NCBI GenBank assembly: GCA_000149265.1
Contig: CH003266.1
Span: 1,876,115 to 1,940,114 of the forward strand
DNA from: Ciona savignyi
Lineage: Eukaryota; Chordata; Ascidiacea; Phlebobranchia; Cionidae
DNA: 64,000 nucleotides
Reading direction: 5' to 3'
Each line of letters opens with the position of its first letter. Positions within the stretch are counted from its first letter, which is position 1. The notes beneath the pieces are model-generated. The model saw nothing but the letters and a program-made list of their open reading frames with translations. It was not told the DNA's origin and ran no database searches. Both the position numbers and the translations under genes were made by a program. Shown in pieces: positions 37,377 through 59,078 of this stretch.

Positions 37377-37943
37377 TTTTAAAGTTTGTTATTTGAATTT
37401 GCAAGTATATGGATGAGGGGTGGGCAACTTCTCTAGTCGGCGGGCCAGTTGTTTGAAAATGAAGTGCTCGGTGGGCCGGATTATTACATGAATAGTATTC
37501 AATATCTTAATTACAGGGTATGTTTAGATACAGTCTGCGGGCCGTATGTTGCCCATGTCTGATCTAGATGGTGGAAACGTCGAGGCTAATAAGGCTGACG
37601 TTCGGCGCGTACACGCGGTGGTGCTAGAGCACTGCCCAAGCACCAGAATGGCACGTGACACATATAAACAATTATGTGGCCGAATGGTTTACGAGATTAT
37701 TTATAGAAAAAGGTTTAAGAGTTACCAACTCGGTCCATCATGTGTTCAAAGCTTAAACCGCTAAAAAAGACGTGAACGGCGAATGGTAACATGAGTTATT
37801 GCTGTATCATCCCACTCCCACAGTGATGTGCTTTTGTCCAATCTTGGCCCGTGGGTTCAAGTAACTTCATTTTGTGTTGTTAACTCGCGATGGGCCCGTC
37901 ACCCAGACCATTTGTATATCGAAAACACGGTTGCGCTGAACAG

Positions 37944-38205
37944 ATAGGATAGGATATTCATGTTTATCCCCGTGAATGGGGAAATCAAGGGGGTTAACAC
38001 ACGGGCAATCGTCAGATCACCTCGCGCCCACTGTTGGGTTACTGGAGCTATTGCAGTGTGTTGTGTATGATAGACACGTTTCTTGAATTTAGTACAATCC
38101 ATTAATCTGTTAGGTTCAGGCAATGTCCGTAAAGTGCCTTGCCCAAGGACACAACCGACTAGCTAGCGACCAGTTTCGCACCTGCAACCTTTCGATTAAA
38201 AGATA
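37944..38205 (-). mobile_element. SINE-A copy
   Basis: Nearly full antisense copy from ggataggatattcatgttta to the reverse of the tRNA-like head. Confidence 0.8.
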
Positions 38206-41148
38206 GGCAACACGACCGTCTTACATGAGTAGCTCACCAAGACCCCATGACAAGCGCCCTGGCCCTGATGAGTTTTTTAAGACGTAAATCGCTCGCCATG
38301 ATATTATAAATCATGCAAGTGCAAATTATTTGCTGATAAATCGATTCCAGACCAACTGTCTAGTGTACGGTTTATATTTTAACAAAGTCACTTTGTCGTA
38401 GACAAAAGCGTGAATCTGTATTTTCAGGCGAGCTGGATGACAGGTGCTGGCACAACTTTCCTGGCTCGATTTCTATTGGCTGTGGATATCTATTATATAA
38501 GGTTAACATGTATAAATAAAAATTGGTTTCAGTTTGATGTGTCAACACATTTCGACTTCTATAACCATTACTTGCTACAACGACTGCCGATTTACCACTT
38601 ACCTTTTAAGTTTTAAAATGTGTGCTCCTTTAAAAACAGTGTTTTTAATAAGCGACGACAATAACCTGAAAAAACAACGTTTTTGTGAGTTGTCGTACGT
38701 ATAACACATATGTGGATTGTTGTGCGCACATATCACAACACATTGTACGTATAACACATATCCATGAACCCATTTTTGGTTGTGGCTGGTTGAGACAGTA
38801 TATCGATTTGTGCGGCAGGAACAGGTGTTCGCTTGCGTGATTGCATTGTTGCTTGATTCATCGAGGATTACAATTTCATTACTTCGATTGATAATCCATA
38901 TCTCCATAGGTGGACGTCGCAAATCACCCACAGCTCAGAATATGAACAAGTAGACAGTTTTGCAGCAGGCATAGTGCGGTAGAAACAACATATTTACCCA
39001 GTATTAGAAGAGAACAGGAATGACTTATTCTCGTTTTTGTGTAAACTTCTTTATTCTAACGAAAAAACAAAAATATTATTCTGCATATAACTAAAATGTC
39101 ATTTTTATAGAACTTTACTGAATTAATTGTATAAGCCTCATATATTATTAAGGCAAAACCCGATTGCGCATTCGTATTATACAACAACGTTCGCAGCCGC
39201 AGTCTTGTTGGGAAATTAAATATTTATATCACCCCGTTATCGCTGATGCATTTTAATGTTGGCCTAGTTGTATACAAGAGTGAATAAGTGGAATTTATTT
39301 GCGGAATTTAATGAATTTATTGCTAACGTGGGTGGAAGGCTTAATGTTAAATTGCACAGAGATATTAAAGATGATGTATAGATAGATACCAGGTGTTAAT
39401 AAGGTTTTTAAGTCAGCAGTTAGAACTTGTATATGTGAGCATAAAATGGATGAGTTTATTATGAACGCAAGTTGGTAGGTTATTGGATATCTTTTCTCCG
39501 GTGCGGAATTATGTCGGAAAATAATACTATCATGTTATCTGTATTTCCTGTTAGAACTGTATGTTGATTAGGTATTGCAATTGACTGTAACAGAAGGTTA
39601 TGCTGTTACTAAAGCTTAATCAGGCAGAAAGAGACTGTAATTATCTTTCGAACCATTGAACCACAGGTTTCAGTCAACGTTCGCTAAGTGTCTTGCACAA
39701 GCCGGCTATAGGAAAAGGGCTGGATTCGTACACATATCTTTTGATTAGATATACAAAACATTGAGAACGCGCTTGCCAAATCAGAAAAAATAACTGTATT
39801 AAAATGGCATCATTTTGTTTATTTAAATAGAATTCTTGGCACATTCTCGTTAATGTCATTTGACCAATATATCGATTAGAGGACTTTGTTATAAATAACC
39901 TATCCAGATAAAACACCAAGGATAGTAATTTATAGATTTTATGGTACATATTTTTGCATTTTTTGCACAGACTTCACTATCGTAGACATTTTCATGTCGC
40001 CCACTGTAGAGACTTCTTCTATTGAAATTAGGTCCAGTGATTCTCATCTGGTATAATCATGTCAGTTTAATAAAAGTATGTTTGTCTTCTTTTTAGACTT
40101 TAATTCAGTGCTTCGCAACCAGTGTGCTGCAGCAGACCACTGTGCCGCAAGAAAATACTAGGTCTGACGCGGAAAAATAATAGTGTTTTTTAAACACAGT
40201 GTTTACCAAATAAAAATAATTTTAGTTTTTGCAAATTTAAATTTACAGCTATCAGACACTTCGCTAATATAATATCAAATGTATATAGCCTGTCAGAAGA
40301 CCTCCCATTGTACAACTTTAACTGCAATGTGCTATCAAATTTATTAAGTTCCTAAATGTTTCTCTAGTGCGTAAAGGTTGTGGGGCACGTGATAATCGTG
40401 CAGAGTAGGTTAAACGTATATCATTCCGGCGCTATCGCTACAGCACGGGGACATAATGTGAGGATGAAAAACGTTAGTTCTTACCGATCCTAGTTTTGAA
40501 CCCGGAATCACTGGGTTCTCCACTAGGTCCGTTTTACAAGACCTGGTTTCGAACCTAGGATCACTGGACCTCTACAAGGTAGGTGTTTTTATCATACATA
40601 ATTGCAAATCTATAGGATGAGTGAATCGTTATTATGGTGCGTTTTTATTAAATGTGGATTTGTACCCAGTATTCCAGAATTCTGGTCTTTTTTTTATTGG
40701 GCTAAGTTTTGAAATAATATCGGGCTTGTTATTAAGTCCAATTTTTATACAATTCAGTTTATATATCAGTTCCGTTAACCATTCGGCCATACAACTGTTT
40801 TACTTGTACTTTTTAAAGGTTTTTATCGAGCCAAGTTTCGGACCCAACATGGGCTCGTCAATTTTATATAGGAGTCGAAATATGTACCGGTCGCGTTAAC
40901 CATTCGGCCACACGACCATAAATCATTTGGTCCTTTTTACTGAATGTTCACGAAAAAACGTTACTTAAATTGAGTTGATTAAACTGTTTATCAAAAACTA
41001 CTACCAATACCACTACCATGTACGACATTTGTATGTCATATATATTCCATAATCCTTTATAACCAAAAGGTAAAACCTATGTCCTGATATCAAAATAACG
41101 TTTTCATTGTAGATTGATATCTGAAGGAAAAACACCTAACACGTCACC

Positions 41149-50703
<9,555 letters not shown>

Positions 50704-51466
50704 CACCCCATGTACGTTTAGGCGCTTTTTTATTTATTTAGATGCAAAGTCTTCGTTTTCCTACTGTTTCTAATTATCTAAATACAGTTTTCTTATTTTA
50801 TTTGTTATCCAATTTTAACCGATTTTGATTTACTTTTACGCAATGATATATCAGTGTTATTTATCAAATTGGGATAGCATTTGCTAACCGTGGTGTTATG
50901 TGTAAAACACTGCGTCGGCAGTAACATTTAAACCAGGTAATTGTTTTTATCGCCAATACTGCTTTTTTGGGAGATTGGTCACGTTAACTAACGCATTTAA
51001 CTTTGGTTCAGTTCACGTTGCATTTAAATAGCTTCAAATCCGGGTATTTTACATTTTAATATTCTTTTTAACTTGATATTATGCATTGAATGCAGTGCCA
51101 AATAACTGGAATTCAGGTTTTTTTGTTACCAAACTACATCATTGTGACGTTTATATACCGTTTGTTTCAAAATAAAGAATTCATATAAATACTGGAATTG
51201 TCACTATAAATACTGACAACTAGCTATTGCAATTTGGCCGACCGATTAGCTTGGTGGGTTAGTGCGTCGCCCTTGAGCCGAAGGTTTACACCATCGAAAC
51301 TAGTCGTTTGATAATCGGTTGTGCCCGAGGACTAGGCAAGAACATTGCCCGAACCCAGTAAATTTAGTCTAAAGTCTAATTATACACTTTAATTTAACCC
51401 GACAGTTGGCGAGAGGGTCTGTCGGAAATTTCCCTTGTGCAATTTACCCAGAATTTGCCACTATAT

Positions 51467-51956
51467 CAGCGGTTCCCAAACTTTTTTGTTGGCGGCGCCT
51501 TTTGTAAACTTATTAAACCTTGCGGCTCCCTCATAAAGCCAAAATTTTCAAACTGCATGTATTGTATATTGTATATCCAGACTATAGAATGCTTTTGGAT
51601 AACCATTAAAACTCTTTAAAACTATTCATTAAACTACTAAAGTGACGAACAGTCAATTAATGCAAAGCAGTTATTTGACAAACCATTATTCGAAAACAAT
51701 GCCATGTTAGTGAGCAAATAGTGGCAGATAACACCGAACAATGGATTTTACAAGTAAAACGAATGCTGTATGTCAGTGTATGGGGTTGCACACCAGGCTC
51801 AAACATCTCCAATTAACGTTTTACTGGTTTAACACACATGTACTGTTTTTTTGAAAAAAAACAATAAATGCAGCAACTTCCGCATGCTTTCGCGGCGCCC
51901 CTGGCAAAGTCTCACGGCTCCTCAGGGCGCCGCGGCGCCCAGTTTGGGAACCGCTG
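51467..51956. mobile_element. hAT non-autonomous DNA transposon with perfect 8-bp target duplication
   Basis: 490 bp. The left end is cagcggttcccaaacttttt and the right end is cagtttgggaaccgctg; their outer 15 bases are complementary. The target duplication cactatat lies at 51459-51466 and 51957-51964. There is no transposase. GC-rich subterminal ggcgcc motifs occur on both sides. Confidence 0.9.
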
Positions 51957-52109
51957 CACTATATAGATTCAAGCTATAAAAGCTAACACCACCGGTGTTT
52001 TACGCTTGTGAAACGCATGCTAGGTGTCAGGTCATTGAGTAGACCGCGTTATCGAAGTCAGGGTAAAACTTTCGGGAAAATTAACTGGCATTTTCATACT
52101 TTGCATTAA

Positions 52110-52355
52110 CTTAATCGTCAGATCACATCGTGTCCACCGTCGGGTCGCCAGAGCTATTGCAATGTGTTGTGTATGATTTAGAATTTAGATGTTTCCTTAA
52201 ATTGGTAGAACCCATTAATATACTGGGTTCGGGCAATGTCCGTTAAATGACTTGCCCAATGACACAACCGACTAGTTAGCGATCAGCATTGACCAGCAAC
52301 CCTTCTGCTGAAAGGCGACGCACTAAACCATACAGACTAACCCATCGGACGAATA
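52110..52355 (-). mobile_element. SINE-A copy
   Basis: Antisense copy from taatcgtcagatcacatcgt to the reverse of the tRNA-like head. The tail is lost. Confidence 0.75.
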
Positions 52356-53574
52356 TCAAGATTGGATTGGTAACTCAGGAACCGATTAGTTTAAGCCTGC
52401 AATACCAAACGTTAAACATTTTGTATAAGATATACGTAAGGGAAAGGGGCCCGGGAGGACCCGATAATTTGTAAATGTGCATTGGTTACTGATTCAACAC
52501 TTAGAAAAAATAAAAAAATAAGTAGGTTGAAGTGATATTACGTCACGTCCCTCTCCTTAGTTCTCGTGTGTTTTAGTAATAATCGTTTCGCCTTCATTCT
52601 TAGTTAATCAACGCGCGTTTCATTGCTATTTAGGTCCTTGTGTTTTGCCCTTGCTTTGCCAGTTACCGTTATGTTGTGCTGTGTTTGTTTTAAACTAGGT
52701 TTTCCATTATTGCAGAAATAGCCTGCTTATTAACGTTGAATAAAGCTAAGTTAATCGACTTCTGTTGTCGTTTTCCGTTAGCGTCTCAGTTCATAGGTAA
52801 ATACCCAAAAAATAAGATTTTGTTCCAACTAAAATCATGATTATGACATTCATGCTATGTCGTACCGACATCTACCAAAAAGAGTAATGTAATCACAATG
52901 GAAATTTAGATATGCAGATACTAAAATGTTGGGTATTAAATGGCCACAGTCGGGTTATCGTAGCAGTGTCGTGAAAACGATGAAGTAATGCTGCTGTTTT
53001 ATTTCCACCAGTATTGCATCGCTTAGTACCAGACAATACCTCGTAATCTTGAGCGGAGTGTAACACCTACTCAAGCTGGTGCGATACTTACTGCATATCA
53101 CAAAGTGAACAATAGAAGTTTTATTCGACATTTATTGCAAAATGCCCGAATCCTTCGAACCAAAGAACATAAGCATTTAGGACGTGGCCATTTTAGAGTA
53201 TACATGATATAAAATTATAACACAAATACATTAGCATGATTATCATGTGCCGAGTGTCGGTTATCGTTTTACCGAAGATATTACAGCGTTAATATTTTGC
53301 ATACAGATGACAACATATTAACCGACTTAACCCCAGAATTCCACTGTGCTAGAACGTTGTGTACGTACTGAGCTACACAGGCACATCAGGTTATAGTGTT
53401 GAACTTACAATCCACAACAGAACGATGTATGATAAACTTTGAACTGTGCCAACATAACTAAAGCGATGCGAATATGAATCATCAATTACAACAAACGACC
53501 ATAAATAGAAGATTTTAAGAAAACGTCACAGTTAACAGAAAGAAGCTAAAATTAATACAATCAGCATGAATGGT

Positions 53575-53806
53575 TCAAGTGAGGATTATTAAAGGAAACC
53601 CTAAATTAGTGTGTCTAACGTCATAATACGGTTTCACTTTCCGGTCCCCTGTATCACCCATTCCTTCTGACAGAGTGGACATCGATTAATGGTTCACGTG
53701 AGGATTATTAAAGGAAACCCTAAATTCGTTTGTATCACGTCATAACATGGGTTTACTTTCCCGTCCCCTGTATCACCCATTCCTTTTGACAGAGTGGACA
53801 TCGATT
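53575..53806 (-). repeat. Tandem duplication of the RNF7 C-terminal coding end
   Basis: Two copies of about 115 bp, roughly 53575-53690 and 53690-53806. Both start near ggattattaaaggaaaccct and include the final codons of RNF7. The downstream copy (not joined to the gene's frame) still encodes RCPLCQKEWVIQGTGK followed by its own stop, TGA instead of TAA. Confidence 0.85.
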
Positions 53807-54712
53807 GTTCTGTTCCACCCATAACGCCATGCAGCAATTGTGAAAGGAGTGGTTGCACTCACCCCACACCACCACACATTCATCCTGCTTGTTATCAGCT
53901 TGGCATCGTAAACAAGCATCTGTATGAAACAGTGGTTAGCTTAAGCTGCTTAGGTAATAACACCCTGAATAGCTTGGTCGGTTGGAGCGTCAGCTTTAAG
54001 CCGAAAGGTTGTTGGATCGAAACCTGCCGCTGTCTTACTCGGTTGTGTCCACCCATTCTTGGGATAAAACATTTAACTATCCTCAGTTATAAAATTTCTC
54101 ATCTTATATACAATGCCCGCAACACTCTGCAATAGCTTTGGAAACATAACTGAACACTTACTAGTCAAAAAAAAACTTTGTGATATACATTAGTATCAGA
54201 AATAAACATGGCATAGTTGTGGGTTGTATCAACAAACTTTACCAAGTGACCGACCACAAATTTTTTTGGAAAAACCTATGATTAAGATTATACCACAAGT
54301 GCAAAAACAAAAATCAAATAAATAGATTTGTGCCCTATGCCAATCAATAACCGACCGGTTAGCCTGGTGGCCAACCGTCTGACCGGTTTTCCTGGCGTTT
54401 AAGTGACTCGCCTTTCCATCGAAAAGTTGCAGGTGCGAACAATCTCATACGCAACACACTGCAATAGCTACGGTAACCCGACGATGGGCACAAGGTTATC
54501 TGACGATTGCCGTGTGTTAACCCCCTTGGTTTTCTAATTCAGTCTGGATAAACATAAATATCCTATCCTATTCAACACTCACCCATGACCTGCACTCGAC
54601 AGATGGCGCAAGTATCGCATTCAACATCCCAGTTCCACACAGCCACAGCGTTCCACTTCTTCAAGGTGAACAGCTGGTTCTTCTCAGTAGTATCTCCAGA
54701 TTCCGCCATCAT
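53753..54712 (-). CDS. RNF7: RNF7/RBX2, RING-H2 subunit of cullin-RING ubiquitin ligases
   Basis: Two minus-strand exons, 54712-54583 and 53919-53753. Translation can start at 54712 or at the next codon, 54709 (ATGATG); from 54709 the protein is 97 aa. Exon 1 encodes LKKWNAVAVWNWDVECDTCA and then ICRVQVM. Exon 2 encodes DACLRCQADNKQ, VVVWGECNHSFHNCCMALWV and RCPLCQKEWVIQGTGK. This is nearly identical to human RNF7 (113 aa), with the RING-H2 zinc ligands (Cys and His) all present and a shorter N-terminus. In the family it binds CUL5 and recruits the E2 and NEDD8 machinery. The intron contains SINE-A copies. Poly(A) signals (TTTATT on the plus strand) are at 53120-53125 and 53131-53136. Confidence 0.96.
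54352..54573 (+). mobile_element. SINE-A copy in the RNF7 intron
   Basis: Sense on the plus strand, antisense to the gene. Its tail aaatatcctatcctattc ends about 10 nt from the RNF7 exon 1 donor. A diverged fragment lies at about 53969-54068. Confidence 0.8.
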
Positions 54713-55693
54713 TAGATGAAACACAACTTAGTAGAACCAACCACAGTAATTAGGAATTATCTGCAAATTCATCGAAATGGCAAGGTTCTGTCATGTAGTC
54801 AATCAAAACACCAATGTAAAACAATTTTGTGAGTTCAAAACCTCCATTACAGTTTTATGAAATAGCAATATGAATGAGAATCTATCCTTGGTTTGCTTTA
54901 CATTATGGGCCAAGAATGAGCACTATAGGATAGCTACAACAAAAGAAATTTCTCTAACATGCAATAATTAAACATTTAAAAAAAAACAAAAATGGGACTT
55001 ACATTTAAAAAATTAAATATGCGCTGTTGTTTTTAAAAAACATATTTTTTTAATATCTATGCCAGTTCAAAGTCTTTACTCAAAGCATGAAATACTGATG
55101 CATATTTGGTCACTTTACAAAATAAATGAACTTTAAACACTGCATGTGAACTTCTCAGGGAAAGTAACAATTGTTTAAATAGTTTCATTCTAATAGAAAG
55201 TTAAAATTATTACAGATCTTAATTACCTAGCTTTAAATCAATTGCATTGAATATTTGTTGGAATAAGATTTGAATTTTACTGTAAAATGTGGTTTATAAA
55301 ATACAAATGGGGTAATCTCTCTACTATTACGTATAACAATGAATAATGCTAAATACTTCAATTGAAATCAACAGAAAAAATGCAATTGTATGGCAGTGGC
55401 AATTTCTTAATATATTATTAAATATTGGCGATGGCAGTTTATAGGTTACAAACAAACAGGACTGCAGTTTGGGAGTAATCATTGCTTGCTAGCATTCAAG
55501 GACTTCAAGGAGACTTTATCCAAACTTATGTTAATGTAGGTAATGATATAACATTTTCATTCAACACTTAAGGGCCCATTAATTTAAACTAAGCTTCGGT
55601 TTAAATAAAACAAAAGTTTTAAATTACATATATCTAATTTCCAGTGGCATAATTTTGGTTTATTTTAGAAACATATTTTCTTAACAGTTCCTT
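54713..55693. other. Space between RNF7 and B3GLCT, no exon
   Basis: AT-rich upstream region of RNF7. It also includes the 3' flank of B3GLCT, with a likely poly(A) signal (TTTATT on plus) at 55659-55664, 30 nt from the stop. Confidence 0.5.
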
Positions 55694-57151
55694 TTACAGC
55701 TCGTCTTTTAACTGGGCTTCAGTAGGGGTAGGGGGAATGGGTACAGGGCCAGCTTCAGGGGCTGGCGTTGTAGTTTGACCCATCTTGTTATCATCGAACG
55801 CAAACCAGTCATTGTAAACTTTGTACGGATCAATTTCCCAGTGCTTGTGGAATGATATCGGCTTCTGATTTGCGAGGAAATCTTGCGCATAATCGACCGG
55901 GCGTGCTTGGTGGAACAATGGGGAGTGTAGGACTGGAACCCCAACGTTAAACGAGAAGCACTGGCCGAGGTACATATCATCGGGGGTATCAATGCTAGGG
56001 CAAGCACAGTCGTGTTTAAACCATGCATTGATGGCCCCTCTGCTCATTACCATACTCCCTCCACCTGTGATGTACCCATAGCCATAACCTTTGTTCAAGC
56101 CGAACCCATATCGCTCTCCGAGCACTATAGGCTGCGTGGGGTTGTAGCAGTTAAGCAGCTTAAGCATCCGATTCACACTAAGAATGGAATCATCATCAGC
56201 TATCACCAACCACGGAAGATGCTTTAAATCACTTCGCTGGTAAGCGTCTTTTATAATGGCCTCCATCTTACCACAATGTCCACTGGGGGTGTTCGGTACC
56301 CCGCAGTCTATTGTTGGAATGCTGTGGTCGGTGACGTTGCTGTAATAGATAATCCGCTTTGCATGTTGCCCCCAAGTGTTCAGCACAACCTGGAGTCTGT
56401 TTCTGTGAAACTTCTCTGTGGTTTTCACACTGAAGAGGACATCGTCCACTGTGAACTTATTCCCACATTGTGGTGATGCCGGATCAACTTTTGTGACACA
56501 GTCATCTTTATTATTACCTCCACATAACTCCTTGACACAAGTTAACTTTATGTCAAATGTTTTATCAAGGTACATGGCGATCTCATATTTAATGTCGATT
56601 TGAAAATCCATCTTCTGACTTTCCCCATCCCAGTTATCAGCCACAGTGTTTAAGAGTGATTTGCTTAAGAGCCATCCAGCGTCAAAGTCGGGGTATTTGA
56701 ATAATTCAGTATTGCCATCAAAGAAAGCATAATGATGAATAATAGTGGGGGATGAATCGTGTAAACACCTCCCTAAAAACAACCTTTCTTCGGAGTTATA
56801 TTTGGGTAGCACATTTTTCATCAGTGACTTTAAATCAACAATCGTATTTTCTTCAATGAACAAAACCCATTCGAAATTACTAGAGTATTTTCGGGCTAGA
56901 TCCGGCAAAATAGGTAAAATAGTCCAGGCAGCTTCTACTGGCCATTCCTGATGTAAAAGTAAAACCTGTGCATTCAAATTTTCCTTTTCGATTTGCGTGT
57001 CCAAAGTTTCTTTCAGAACACTTGCAATGTTGCGGTGGTATGTGTTAGCCTGGCTCCGTATTACAACCAATAAACTTGCAGGCTCTGCAGCTTTAAGTGA
57101 ACTGCAGCTCATGCACACGATGACTAATGTCAACAGTAATTGCCTATACAT
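55694..57151 (-). CDS. B3GLCT: Beta-1,3-glucosyltransferase (B3GLCT), single exon, KDEL ending
   Basis: An uninterrupted 485-aa frame. Residues 1-21 are a signal peptide. Residues 25-210 form the N-terminal Fringe-like half (FEWVLFIEEN, DFDAGWLLS). Residues 235-455 form the catalytic half, with WLVIADDDSIL (metal-binding DDD at 319-321), GGGSMVMSRGA and DTPDDMYLGQC. A proline/threonine-rich linker leads to a C-terminal KDEL (482-485), an ER-retrieval signal; vertebrate enzymes end in a related tetrapeptide. The family adds glucose in beta-1,3 linkage to O-fucose on thrombospondin type 1 repeats in the ER (CAZy GT31). The length matches human (about 498). Absence of introns, unlike the multi-exon vertebrate gene, could mean intron loss or an old retrocopy. 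Confidence 0.95.
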   Translation of the reverse strand: MYRQLLLTLVIVCMSCSSLKAAEPASLLVVIRSQANTYHRNIASVLKETLDTQIEKENLNAQVLLLHQEWPVEAAWTILPILPDLARKYSSNFEWVLFIEENTIVDLKSLMKNVLPKYNSEERLFLGRCLHDSSPTIIHHYAFFDGNTELFKYPDFDAGWLLSKSLLNTVADNWDGESQKMDFQIDIKYEIAMYLDKTFDIKLTCVKELCGGNNKDDCVTKVDPASPQCGNKFTVDDVLFSVKTTEKFHRNRLQVVLNTWGQHAKRIIYYSNVTDHSIPTIDCGVPNTPSGHCGKMEAIIKDAYQRSDLKHLPWLVIADDDSILSVNRMLKLLNCYNPTQPIVLGERYGFGLNKGYGYGYITGGGSMVMSRGAINAWFKHDCACPSIDTPDDMYLGQCFSFNVGVPVLHSPLFHQARPVDYAQDFLANQKPISFHKHWEIDPYKVYNDWFAFDDNKMGQTTTPAPEAGPVPIPPTPTEAQLKDEL

Positions 57152-58245
57152 ATTGGGAGATGCGTTGAGTAGACAAAATGAAAAACTAAAAACAGAAAAA
57201 TAAGTTTAGAAACTGGCTGCATTTTGTAGCTCTTGTTTTTCTAACTTTTATTAAAAAAACATGGTGGATCAAGATAAATAATAAGCCTTATTACCAACCT
57301 AACTAAGAATTAAATTTCAATTTGGATTGATAAATAATTAGCCTTATTACCGATCTAACTAACAAAATAATTCCACGTTACGACTGTTCCTTCTACTTTA
57401 TGTTATTTTAATTTGTGACGTCAGAATGTTGATCAGCATCAAAACCTTCCGCGCCACGGGGCAACCAGAGACAGCTCTAGCCTCTATACGCGGTTAAGGT
57501 CACCGCAGTTCTCCTAACGCATTCAAAACTAAACTTAGATCCACTCCACGACAGCCTGTAGGCATAACTATCGAACATATACGAATGTCTACCTTGCCAA
57601 TAAGTAAATTTGGCACAGCAATGTCAATTACAATACTAGAGATTGTCAGCCCCGTGTAAACAATTACTGTCCATAAAACCCATTTTGTTCGATATAATTT
57701 ATGCAAGTAGACTCCCTCACACAGTTGGTGCATTTTGTACACCAAGTATGGAGTATGCCTCGGCAACCAGAAACGCGTGGATCCTCTGCAACCAGAAACG
57801 TGAAGATAACAAACCGTTCTTGTTGTCCATGTTCATTACACCATAGACACTGTATATGTTACGGTCATTTACGAGGTTCTAAAATTACGATTTCTATTGT
57901 TACATTTTTTTGGTTTAGATATAATGATATATTGTCGGTAGGTTAAGTACAATACAATCTGATTTCGAAGGCTTGTTCGCATATTATTGGAAATGGAACT
58001 GTACTGGATATGCGCCACAAAGTCCGTATATGACATTGTTCGTTTGTTTCGAAAATAGGTTCTGCGATAATTTTTTTTATGAGATCTGCAACAAATATTT
58101 AAAATATATGTGTTTGACCGTAAAGGCTGGTACAACTTATTTGGCATTACCAAAGTTTTGCACTGTTCTTCGGTGCTGTTAAAAGAACCTTGTTGATGTT
58201 TTACCAGACTTCTAACGGATATCAGATGCAGATGTTCATATGTCG
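57152..58245. other. Upstream of B3GLCT, no gene seen
   Basis: No exon is supported. Small open frames on both strands (57500-58182) have no motif. Confidence 0.45.
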
Positions 58246-58250
58246 TTTCA

Positions 58251-59059
58251 TGCAGCGGTTCGCCTTGTTTTCACTTCAATTCAAACATCCGCGATAAGAT
58301 GGACGTCATCCACTTGAAACTGCATTATGGCGCCAGCTATTGCCGGTCAGTGTTGTTTGATCTCTGGAAATCATTATGACGTCAGTTATTGCTCGGAGTT
58401 TGCTGGATTTTGATGGGGTTCCCGTGGGAAAGACCAGCTAATGGGTCTATTTTGGGCGAACAATCACACGAGATGTTGTCGCAAGAGTGAGAAGCAGAGA
58501 ATCTATAAGTGGTTTTGGAGAGAAAAGATTACATGAATAAGACCAAAAACGGGCATCATGCAGTTTTCTCTTAGGGATTGGAGCACCAGATAAATACGGA
58601 TGTTTGAACGTCAGAAAGGGACTGACTGACAGAGAGGAGAGAGGGAACGAGGCTGAGACCGAGGTGACTGCCACCTGGCGCGTTAAGCGCTAGGTTATCG
58701 AGACTTTGTGGCATAGTTGACAGAAGGAACAAGACAAAAGTCGCTTCTGCCGGAATAAACAAAGAACGAGTTGACAAGCCGCAAAGGAAAACGAACTGTC
58801 TATTAAACGCATCGCGCAGTTATTCCGACGCCAGTCGGTTCCGCGAATCGATTCCCGAGTAAAGTGCGTTGATTTATTCGAGTGTTCATATTAACAACGT
58901 TTGACAATAAACTAACCAACGTTCAACCAGCGTGGACTCGATCTTTGGAAGTCGGATATCGGAGTCAGCATATATATTCGAGCCACACAGAGGGCAAATC
59001 TACCCTCGACTAACGTCGAACGTTGCAGTTAACCTACCGCAAACACGTCAAACGTTGCA
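58251..59059 (+). repeat. 5' LTR (809 bp)
   Basis: Starts tgcagcggtt and ends aacgttgca. It has near-complementary ends (TGCAGCG / CGTTGCA) and an AATAAA within gacaataaac, about 58905-58910. It appears identical to the 3' LTR except for two one-base indels near 58920. Confidence 0.92.
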
Positions 59060-59060
59060 G

Positions 59061-59078
59061 TGGTGACCCCGACGTGAT
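59061..59078 (+). promoter_or_regulatory. Primer-binding site complementary to tRNA-Trp
   Basis: TGGTGACCCCGACGTGAT, two bases after the LTR end. It is the complement of the 3' 18 nt of animal tRNA-Trp (including CCA), the same primer tRNA known for avian leukosis-type retroviruses. The match is from memory of the tRNA sequence. Confidence 0.85.

Larger units (their letters stand above)
37310..41148. other. Intergenic between CCDC39 and the GRK gene
   Basis: It holds a CAGGGGTGGGC-type MITE relative (about 37413-37560), an antisense SINE-A (37944-38205), SINE-B copies (for example 40816-40919), and a short hAT-like end at 40105. No exon was seen, and open frames such as 38599-38931 lack any recognisable feature. 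Confidence 0.45.
50704..53752. other. Intergenic between convergent GRK and RNF7 genes
   Basis: It contains a possible GRK poly(A) signal AATAAA at 51171, a diverged SINE-A (51236-51422), a hAT element (51467-51956), an antisense SINE-A (52110-52355) and the duplicated RNF7 terminus (about 53575-53691). No other exon was seen. Confidence 0.5.

Noticed and set aside
38599..38931. 110-codon minus-strand frame
   Set aside because: No recognisable domain, no poly(A) or splice signal pairing with neighbours.
40105..40180. hAT-like end cagtgcttcgcaacc
   Set aside because: Only one end is visible.
55708..56028. 106-codon second minus-strand frame
   Set aside because: Alternative-frame shadow of B3GLCT.
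58447..58777. Minus-strand frames of 68-75 codons, repeated at 60265-60595
   Set aside because: They lie inside the two LTR copies and appear twice for that reason; no domain or codon support.
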